Source: Nelumbo lutea
Lineage: Eukaryota > Streptophyta > Magnoliopsida > Proteales > Nelumbonaceae
Assembly (NCBI GenBank): GCA_022828595.1
Contig: JAKGHH010000008.1
Location: 432,728 to 496,727, forward strand
Reading direction: 5' to 3'
Length of the DNA: 64,000 bases
The notes below the pieces were generated by a model. The model saw nothing but the letters and a program-made list of their open reading frames with translations. It did no database searches and had not been told where the DNA came from. Made by a program: the position numbers and the translations under genes. Shown here in pieces: positions 56,786 to 64,000 of the stretch (position 1 is its first letter; every line of letters begins with the position of its first letter).

Positions 56786-58145
56786 TTAAATGATTTTTTC
56801 CCTTCTCTTTATGCCATTTCTTTGTTTAAAAATGAGCCTATTTCTTCCTTTTTATTTCTCTTTCTGATGGGGTGGCATAGGACTTGGGTTTCGGAAGAGG
56901 TTTGAGAAAAACTGACTTCTCACTTGTCACTGAGTTATTGCAAATTTTTTATTCAGTTGTTGTAGACCCTCTTAAGTCTGATGAGAGAATTTGGATTCCT
57001 GACTTCAAAGGCTCCTTTTCTTGTGCCTCTTTCTTCCAGTACCTAGTTACACAAGTGTCTATTGGGTCCTCCTTTCCGGTGTATGAGGTTTGGTGCAAAG
57101 CAATTCACCTAAAAATAGAGACCTTTTATTGGAAGGTCTATCATGGAAAAATCAACACTCTAGACTTACTACAACAAATAAGAAAAAAATGTTTTTGTCT
57201 CCAAGCGGGTGCACACTCTATAAGGCAAATGGTGAGATTGCTTACCACCTTCTAATTTCCTATTGTTTTTTTACCTCTATTTGGGAGTGGTTCTTTTCTC
57301 TCTTTGGGTGCAGGTGGATTCTACCTACAAGCTTGAATAATTTGTTTGCGTGTGGAACTTTTTAGGTGGCCAAGGAAAAAAGAATAATGTGGAAATGCAC
57401 TAGGGAAGCTATAATTTGGACAGTTTGGGAAGAAAGAAATGCAAGGCTCCTCAAGGAAGAGGAAAAAAATCTATAAGAAAATTTGGAGTGCATTTTAAAT
57501 AAGGGTGATTCATTGGGTCAAATCTTTGAACCTGTTCTCACCCTATTCCTTTGATGATTTAAGGAGCTGGAGGGAAGTGGCTTCTTCGTCTACAAGAAAG
57601 ATTAGAATACTTAAAGCCTAGAAACCACTCTTGGAGAACTTTATAAAACTCAATTTTGACGGGAGAAGCTTTGGTAACCAAGACCCCTTAGGGAGGGGGG
57701 TGGGGTCAGAGATAAATATGGGATTATAACAGCAATGTTCTTGACTCCTATTGGTCTAGGAGGTTCCAGTAGAGCTGAGTTGACTGTTGTACTTTGTAGG
57801 GCACAAATAGCAAAACAGTTAAATTTAAAAAGGCTGATTGTTGAAGGGGACTCCCAAGTGGTGGTAAGCTGATGAAAGAATGAAAAAAAGCAGTCTGGAC
57901 TTATCAAGAAGTGGTGAAGAAGATCAAATGGTTATTAAGGGGAATGAGAGTAACATTTCAGTGGGTTCCAAGGGATGATAATAGGTTGGCAAATTCTTTA
58001 GCAAGGCAAGGGGTAAATAGGGAGCAGTTATATTGGGCTCATTTGTAATATCTGTATTTTAGGGGTATTTTTTACCCCTTTGGATCCTTATTGTAAATTA
58101 TTGTTTATATTAAATGAAATGACTCCCTGTTAATGATCAAAAAAA
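56786..58145 (+). pseudogene. LINE (L1-type) relic, right part with RNase H and A-tail
   Basis: Resumes the LINE after the gypsy: FPSLYAISLFKNE, then a long frame from 56884 with RIWIPDFKGSFSCASFF and ETFYWKVYHGKINTLDLLQQ, the zf-RVT region of plant L1. It then has a frame-shifted Cys/His part and, at about 57650-57860, an RNase H-like domain (NFDGRS, GVRDKYGIIT, SRAELTVVLCRAQIAKQLNL, LIVEGDSQVVVS). The 3' end has AT-rich sequence and a short A-run at 58139-58145. CCCTCT next to both ends suggests the remains of a target duplication. Confidence 0.75.
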
Positions 58146-58146
58146 G

Positions 58147-59000
58147 CCCTCTTATAGATGGTTACCAAGAGGGACTATATGCTGTAGTGGTGATTGTGGT
58201 GTGATTTAGAATCCCGTGGGTGGCTGAAACATCATAAATGTGACATTTTGTGTGGTAGACAGCATAGTGTGTCGGTAGTGACAAGTTGGTGATAGCAGTG
58301 TGGACAGTAGGCTTCTATCCATCTCTTTGTTACTGTTCTCGTGGTTGGTACTTGGTAGTTAGAGAAGTACAATGGCTGCATCCAGCACTGGTGAAACTAA
58401 ACCAAACAGTTTGGTTCAATCTGAAATCTTTTCATTACAGATGACATCTATTAAGCTGAATGCTGATAATTATATACCTTGGACTATATTAAATGAAGTC
58501 TTTGTTAAGTCAAAAGGGAAGTTAAAGTAATTGAATGCAAAACCATAAGCTAGTAGCAAGGAGTATGATGATTGGGAGCAAGAAAATGCTCAGATTGAAC
58601 CAATGCAAGGTCTGGGGAGGTTATATGTAGCTCATTTCCTTTCAGGGCTTAGGATGGAGTTTGAGACTGTTTGTGTTCTGATACTGAGCAGTGCTCAACT
58701 TCCCCCATTACAGGATGCCTTTTATCAGTTCCATAGGGTGTTTTTTCGTTTTGCAAACACAGGTTACCAGATAGACATGACAGATCAGCATTAGATGTGG
58801 TGAGTGGGAGAGGCCGTGGTGGTACCAGAGGAGTTGGACATTGGAACAAAGGTGGTGACAAATTTGCCTGAGTAATTAGGCAGGACTTGGTGGACATGAA
58901 CAAACTAGTGGTCGTGGGATTAGAAAGTGCACTTATTGTGTGATGGGTGGTCATCCAAAATTTGTTAAAGAGGTATTGGAAGCATAGTGGTTGAAAGGTT
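58147..59000 (+). pseudogene. Old copia gag relic (right part of outermost element)
   Basis: Leader-like sequence after the LINE tail, then ATG at 58372 (MAASSTGETKPNSLVQSE), LQMTSIKLNADNYIPWT and YDDWEQENAQ, a large deletion, then FLSGLRMEFETVCVLILSS and QLPPLQDAFYQFHRVF. A degraded RG-rich tail and knuckle (CTYCVMGGHPK) are near 58930-58960. Lineage A. It pairs with the LTR relic at 19507-20111, separated from it by the LINE nest. 59000-59710 shows nothing else I can name. Confidence 0.65.
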
Positions 59001-59710
59001 TATCAAAAGGAGGATTTGTGGGCCACTAATCCAGATGCAACTCTTTGGACCACTTGCACAACTATGGTACCCAAATACTTGCACAAGGATACTGTATCAT
59101 GTCAGATACTTTGATTTTTAGTGTAAGTTTTGTATCCAACATTGTATCCAGCCCTGTCCTTTTCTGTATCAGGGTAACATAGTTTGACAGAAAAAGAATA
59201 TTAGAGTCTTTGAGAACGAATTCTTAAAGGAAGAGGAGATCTTAAGAAGGATAGTGGCCAGTGGGGAGAGTAGGGCCACTTCAGATCAGAGCACATCAGT
59301 CTGAATCACACTCAATAGAATTTATGGTTGTTACTGATAAAAAAAAATCAATACACGAAACAAGCCTTGTGTACATATAGGATATTATCTCCATATGATG
59401 CATTATGACTTTCTAATTCCTTCATAATTTCAACAAACCTTTGGTATAGACAGAGAAAGGGAAATAAGAATAATTTCTTTTTTTTGGTAAGTGATAAAAA
59501 AGTTTATTAATAAGAACAATAATTAATTGGAAAAAATCAAAACAGGTTTAATTTTTTTTTGTTGATAAAATAATATGAAAGTATCATGTATTCTTTAAGT
59601 TTTCAGCAATAGCCTCAAGCAAGCAAAAGATGTTGAAATAGTTTATAAAGAACATAAATAATTTTGATTTACGGGAAACAAAGGATGAATGGTATGGATT
59701 AGAAGCTTAC

Positions 59711-59877
59711 TCTGAATCAGAATTTCTCATGCGTGAAATGTATTCATACAAGTGAGTAAGTGATCCTCCATGAGCTATGCAAGCTCTTCTTAAGTGGGTA
59801 GGTAATTCTGAGATATCTTTTGTACAAGCCAAGCTACCAATAAATTGGGAAAGGATATCTCCAAAATGTTGCGAAGC
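59711..59877 (-). CDS. LKR/SDH: LKR/SDH exon (end of LKR domain)
   Basis: 167-bp exon after an acceptor ending GAGAAG. It starts ASQHFGDILSQFIGSL, includes LRRACIAHGGSLTHLYEYI and ends RMRNSDS plus two bases (GA) before donor GTAAGC, so the border is phase 2. The text continues directly from the preceding exon (PTEFAKE then ASQHFGD), as in plant LKR/SDH. It corresponds to the C-terminal end of the LKR reductase half. The leftover GA is completed by the first base T of the exon at 19156, giving Asp. The phase match across 40.5 kb is the main argument that the two exons belong to one transcript. No lesions are visible. The 148-bp intron to its left in gene order (59878-60025) contains nothing unusual. 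Confidence 0.9.
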
Positions 59878-60025
59878 CTTCTCAAAATTGAACAATAACT
59901 CAGATGTAAAGTTCAAAACTAAGCATAGATATGATGGCCCCACCAACATCCTATGCACTCTGTGTACAAAGATAAATATAACTTAACTGAAAAGTTAAAA
60001 GTCTGCCCACATAAAGGTAATTTAC

Positions 60026-60122
60026 CTCTTTTGCAAACTCCGTTGGAAGAATGTCAACAGCCAAACATATCACACCATTACCCTCCATGTCATAGTGGTA
60101 TAAATTGGTGAATGGATCATAT
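60026..60122 (-). CDS. LKR/SDH: LKR/SDH exon (LKR C-terminal part)
   Basis: Internal exon of bifunctional lysine-ketoglutarate reductase/saccharopine dehydrogenase, which carries out the first two steps of lysine breakdown by the saccharopine route. The 97 bp begin after an AG acceptor with one leftover base, then give 32 codons including YDPFTN, DMEGNGVICLAVD and ILPTEFAKE, hallmarks of the LKR half as I remember plant family members. The exon ends AAAGAG followed by donor GTAAAT, phase 0. The next exon follows after a normal 148-bp intron. The preceding exon is not found up to the window end, so the upstream intron exceeds 3.9 kb and holds copia sequence. No stop or frameshift is seen. Identification rests on recognised motifs, not on a search. 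Confidence 0.9.
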
Positions 60123-60390
60123 CTAAACAACAAAATTGACATTAAGATATGCTTTAAAAGACCAAAAAAACAAAAAATGGTTGAACAGTAGCATGCCAGA
60201 CAATCAAAACAAAAGCAACTAGGATGATGTGGAAATCAGGAAGATGCCAAAGAAGAATATATTAGGTTTCTGTATCAATGGGAAAGAAATATCATGGACC
60301 CATCCAAATATGGAAACCAACAAAGGAAGGAGTGTTATTAAAGGCCAAGTTTGGAAAAGTTCTGCAACAACCAACATGAGTCCATCTGGG

Positions 60391-60625
60391 TGTTGTGAGA
60401 AGGGCTGATCTGTTGTTTTTTTATATTTGGAGTACCCTTTTATCGTGTATCATATGTACCATATCACTGTATATTTCTCTATTCTTTCTTGAACAAGAGA
60501 AGGGCACAATGGTCCTTTCTCACCTATTGTATTTCATTAGTATATGACAAAACTTGTTTGGGCATGTTCCACATTGAGACAACCCACAAACTGTTTCTCT
60601 TCACCTGTACAAACCCTAGTTGTCA
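60391..60625 (+). repeat. Decayed copia LTR with primer site
   Basis: TGTTGTGAGAAGGG to TAGTTGTCA, followed by TGGTATCAAAGAAGG at 60626, a primer site with one change. AT-rich with a CT-rich end. The leader is cut at 60662 by the LTR of Copia-VII. 60123-60390 holds nothing I recognise. Confidence 0.5.
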
Positions 60626-61689
60626 TGGTATCAAAGAAGGTCTTCTACATCAGCTTTTGTTCTGTTAGAATGCTCGAATCAGGGGTATTTTGGTCATTCT
60701 GGTGTATCTTATTGAAAGTGAAATGTCTGTTGTATCTGAGTTTAAGTGTCCCATCTTCTATGAGGAACAAAATTGACTTTCTTGTAACTCAAGTTTTTCA
60801 TGAATAAAAGTTAAGTGGGTCGGCTAGGAGAGGTACTTTTAGTACATCCTCTCTTCTACTCTGGCCGAACACTCTTCTCCTCTCCTTCTTCTTCTTTCTC
60901 TTTTATTTCTTCTTTCTTCTTCTCTACTTTGACCTAGAAACAACTAGGGTTTATTCACATGGTATCAGAGCATTAAGGTCTGGTGTTCGTTTTCTTGCTG
61001 TTGTCTTCTTCCTGGGTTCGCCGCCAGCTTCACAGTAGGTTTCATCATCCTACAACTGATCTGATTGAAGACTCGATAAAGGGATGAAAAGGAGTTGTCG
61101 TTTTGAGGGCCTGGGTGTGAGAATGCCTCTGGCCGGTGCTGTGGTGGTCGTTGAAGTGGTATACTAGACCCTCTATTCAGTGTACGAAGAAGGCTGGTCA
61201 TATACAGGTATGGACACTGCTGTCGTGTGATCAGAAAAGGACTGTGAATGCTGATTTTTTTTGTGTGCTTCGAAAGTTAGTTGTTGTGGTGCTGGGTGAA
61301 ACTGATACACATATCAGTCATGTTTTTTTGTGTGTTTTCTTGCTCGCATGTGTGCTGAAAGAAGAGTGGTAGACTGCTGATGTCTACGACAGCAGTGGTG
61401 TGGTGTTGACTGTGTTGTGGTGGCTGACATATCTATGTTTGTAAACGCTTAAAAGTGAACCCCTAGACCTTGTGTATAATCAGTTCTGCAGTTTGCAGAA
61501 CAAGTGTTCGATGAAATGACTAAGTAATTTCAGTAGTGGTGTGTTGGTGGTAAATGGTCCTGCAGTGTGCAGACCAAGTGTTTGATGTGTTGACTGAATG
61601 ATTTCAGCTTTAGAGTGTAGTGTGTAATGTGCAGTTGAAGAAAGTGGGTTGGTGGTATTGTAAGTGAGATAAGTCTTGTGACAAGTGTG

Positions 61690-62500
61690 AGATTGTGGTG
61701 TATATTCTTAAAGGCCAAGAGGAAAGTAAAACATGTGAGGGAGGAGAAACCTTCCTCTGATTCTCCTGGGTTCAGTGATTGGGAACAAGATTATGCACAG
61801 ATAATGACATGGCTTTGGAACAGCATGGAACCAAAGATTAGTGTGAACTTCATGTTCCTAGATACAGCCAAAGAGATCTGGGATCATGCTAAAAAGTTGT
61901 ACTCTGGACAAGACAATAAACCTAGGGTATATCAGTTATACCAAGAGTACTTCAATTTGAAGCAAGGAAGTCAAAGCTTAGAAGAGTATTATGCAAGTTT
62001 GAGAAACATCCGCAATGAGCTAAATGTGTATCACCCTCTCACATCAGATGTCCAGATCCAACAACAGCGTGAACAGCTTGATGTGACTAGGTTTCTTGTG
62101 GGCTTGAAGGCTGAGTATGAGCCTGTCAGAGCACAGATATTGGGGGGATCAGCTCTCCCCTCACTTGAAGAAGTTTTTGCCCATCTTAAGAGAACATCCA
62201 TTGAGCTAGTGGAACATTCTTCCTTCTCTGATAGATTTGGTTTGGTAGTGACTAAAGGGAGTGGTCGTGGAGGTAGAAGTGGTGGTGGCAGCAATGGCCC
62301 TCCAAACAACCGTGGTGGGCACATGTTTAACCGGGCCAGTGGCCGGACTGGAGGCCGTGAGTCAGGGGGAGGCCGTGGAAAAGGAAGGGGTAATGCTTAG
62401 AGAAAATGTACCAATTGTGGCTTAGAGGGGCACACAGTTAATTTCTGCTATGATTTGCATGGTCCACCCAACACTTGGACTACATGTTACATCTAAGAGT
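61690..62500 (+). pseudogene. Copia-VII gag lacking its N-terminus
   Basis: The leader runs straight into LKAKRKVKHVREEKPS, so about 60 codons including the start Met and the NGENYVPWAKS block are gone. The rest is well kept: WNSMEPKISVNFMFLD, KLYSGQDNKPRVYQLYQ, RNIRNELNVYHPLTSDVQ and RAQILGGSALPSLEEV, then an RG-rich tail. A stop at 62398 precedes the knuckle CTNCGLEGHTVNFC (62407-62448), which is intact. After YDLHGPPNTW the frame is broken near 62480. Confidence 0.87.
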
Positions 62501-62572
62501 AGTAGCACAATTACTGAAAGCCAACAAACTGCACCAACCCCCTCCACACCTACTTGTGCATCCGGGCAAGAA

Positions 62573-64000
62573 ATGGTGAGTGTACAACGGACAATATATG
62601 AGCAGTTCCTTCAAACAACTCAGCAGAACACAGCTACACTTGCCCATTCAGGTATGACTTGTTTAGCTTCCAAAGCATCACCCTGGATCATTGATTCTGG
62701 TGCCTCAGACCATATGTTTGGGACTCCTAATGTATTTTCTTCCCTTTCTCACACCTCCACATCTCAGACAGTTACACTTGCTAATGGTTCTACATCTCCT
62801 ATTTGTGGTGTTGGTGATGTTGATCTCTCCTCATTGTCTTTAGCATCTATTTTATATGTTCCTAAGTTCCCTTTTAACCTTATGTCTGTTAGTAGATTAA
62901 CCAAGTCCCTTAATTGTTCTGTAACCTTCTATCATTCTTCTTGTGTGTTTCAGGATCTCAAGACGGGGACGAAGATTGGTGGAGGGCATGACGCCGGTGG
63001 TTTGTATTACCTTGATGGTGGTGGCCCTCCAGTGGCTTTTCAGTCATCTCTTACTCCTCTCCAATGGCACTGCAGATCTGGTCATCCCTCTCTCAAGGCT
63101 TTGAAGCTGCTAGTTCCTTCCTTGAGTCATCTTTCATCATTAGATTGTGAGTCATGTCAGTTGGGAAAACATCATCGAGTCTCATTTAGTCCAAGAACTG
63201 ATAGTCGTGTCTCAAGTCCTTTTGTTTTAGTTCATTCTGATGTATGGGGTCCAGTTAAAGTGGTGTCATACAATGGGTTTAAGTATTTTGTAATCTTTGT
63301 TGATGACTTTTCAAGAATGACATGGATCTATCTTATGAAAGACCGTAGTGAATTGTTCTCTATTTTTCAGAAATTTCATGTTGAAATACGCACTCAGTTT
63401 GGTGTTCATATGAAAATACTTCGCTCCGATAATGCCAAAGAATACATCTCCTCATCATTTCAGCAATACCTAGAACATCATGGAATAATTCATCAAACTT
63501 CTTGTGCCTACACCCCACAACAAAATGGTGTAGCTGAACGGAAAAATAGACATCTTCTTGAAACTGCTCGGTCCTTGATGATCAATATGCATGTCCCAAA
63601 GCATTTTTGGAGTGATGTTGTTCTTACATCCTGTTTTTTGATAAATTGGATGCCCATGTCAATCCTTGGAAGTCAATCCCCTTTCTCCGTGTTGTTCCCC
63701 ACTTTGTCTCCCTTTCCTCTCACCCCAAGAGTCTTTGGCTGTGTTTGTTTTGTTCAGCACTTGGGGCCTGGAGTAGACAAGCTAGATGCTCGAGCTACAA
63801 ATTGTATTTTTCTTGGCTACTCAAGGACTCAGAAAGAGTACAAGTGTTATAACCCTAAGTTTCATAAATCGTTTGTGTGCCCTGATGTCACCTTCTTTGA
63901 ATTAGTTCCCTTTTTCTCCAATGTCGGGGTTTCTTCTTCTCCCTCTGTGGTTCCTCTTCCTGTTCCAGTTGTGGACCCCCTTCCCGTAGTTCCCACTCCT
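62573..64000 (+). pseudogene. Copia-VII protease and integrase, open to window end
   Basis: From ATG 62573 the frame reads without a stop, as far as I can follow it, to the window end (about 475 codons). It has WIIDSGASDHMFGTP (protease), VTLANGSTSPICGVGDVD, gag-pre-integrase GGLYYLDGGG and WHCRSGHPSLK (usual Leu is Ser), HSDVWGPVKV, LRSDNAKEYISS and TPQQNGVAERKNRHL with all three catalytic acids, CIFLGYSRTQ, then a proline/valine-rich linker. I call it a pseudogene because the upstream gag is dead; the enzyme part itself looks intact. Confidence 0.8.

Larger units (their letters stand above)
19157..59710 (-). other. LKR/SDH: 40.6-kb LKR/SDH intron
   Basis: Intron of 40,554 bp between the last LKR exon and the linker exon, donor GTAAGC at 59710 and acceptor TAG at 19157. 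It consists almost wholly of nested transposable elements described separately. Host-like residues remain at about 19157-19506 and 59000-59710; these are AT-rich with no feature I can name. Gypsy, Copia-III to VI and the composite element are in the same orientation as the gene, so their LTR transcription-end signals are in sense orientation within the intron. Confidence 0.85.
60663..64000 (+). mobile_element. Copia-VII, lineage-A copia element, runs off the window
   Basis: 5' LTR 60663-60959 (TGTTAGAATGC to TTTATTCACA), primer site TGGTATCAGAGC at 60960, leader, gag, protease and integrase up to the last base. The LTR resembles that of Copia-III. RT, RNase H and the 3' LTR lie outside. Flank TGTTC at 60658-60662 is the predicted target copy to look for downstream. 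It lies in the LKR/SDH intron upstream of the 60-kb exon. Confidence 0.92.

Noticed and set aside
57650..57907. 85-codon minus-strand frame
   Set aside because: Shadow of the LINE RNase H-like domain on the plus strand.
59000..59340. Possible 3' end of the outermost copia relic, hinted by CACTT near 59277 matching the 5-mer before the LTR at 19507
   Set aside because: No LTR or purine tract precedes it; a 5-base match in this span could be chance.
60200..60390. Possible further LKR/SDH exon upstream of 60122
   Set aside because: Minus-strand translations give no LKR motif and no convincing splice pair; the next exon must be outside the window.

Overview
The window is plant nuclear DNA, from an angiosperm with large TE-rich introns; I cannot name the species. 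It lies inside one host gene on the minus strand. Five coding exons with canonical GT/AG borders and matching phases encode an internal part of the bifunctional lysine catabolic enzyme LKR/SDH (lysine-ketoglutarate reductase / saccharopine dehydrogenase). In gene order they are 60122-60026, 59877-59711, 19156-19099, 18879-18739 and 6791-6444. They give about 270 residues running from the end of the LKR half, through the linker, into the glycine-rich start of the SDH half. Two introns are small (148 and 219 bp), two are huge (40,554 and 11,947 bp), and introns running off both window ends are at least 6.4 kb and 3.9 kb.

Almost everything else is transposable elements in these introns, mostly Ty1/copia. 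Left end (1-6085): a plus-strand copia element (Copia-0), then a scrambled and partly inverted copia relic interrupted by a 533-bp hAT-like element with an 8-bp target duplication. 11.9-kb intron: Copia-I (7671-18698) carries a 1.9-kb solo LTR (10412-17849), which itself carries Copia-II (11061-16568).

40.6-kb intron: a Russian doll. An old copia relic (LTR 19507-20111, gag 58380-59000) is split by a LINE (about 20305-20750 plus 56786-58145). The LINE is split by a chromodomain Ty3/gypsy element (20751 to about 56756, minus). The gypsy is split by four minus-strand copia elements: Copia-III 23378-28555, Copia-IV 28619-41110, Copia-V 42835-48686 and long-LTR Copia-VI 48768-55997. Copia-IV is split by a composite copia element (30263-37474) with three LTRs and about 1.6 kb of apparently captured foreign sequence. 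Small terminal-inverted-repeat elements sit in the LTR relic (19636-19950) and in the gypsy (21102-21856 and 22417-22547). Upstream of the 60-kb exon are a decayed LTR and the 5' part of a plus-strand copia element (Copia-VII) running off the window end.

The copia bodies fall into three lineages. Lineage A has a gag knuckle of type CTxCGxEGHTVNFC followed by YDLHGPP (Copia-0, I, II, III, VII and the composite; Copia-0 assigned on pol). Lineage B has a CEYCKK knuckle (Copia-IV, V, the captured gag and the 3.1-kb relic). Lineage C has 1.9-kb LTRs (Copia-VI and the solo LTR). Every element is damaged. I see no tRNA, rRNA, CRISPR or organelle-like sequence. Domain calls come from reading translations by eye; no database search was run.
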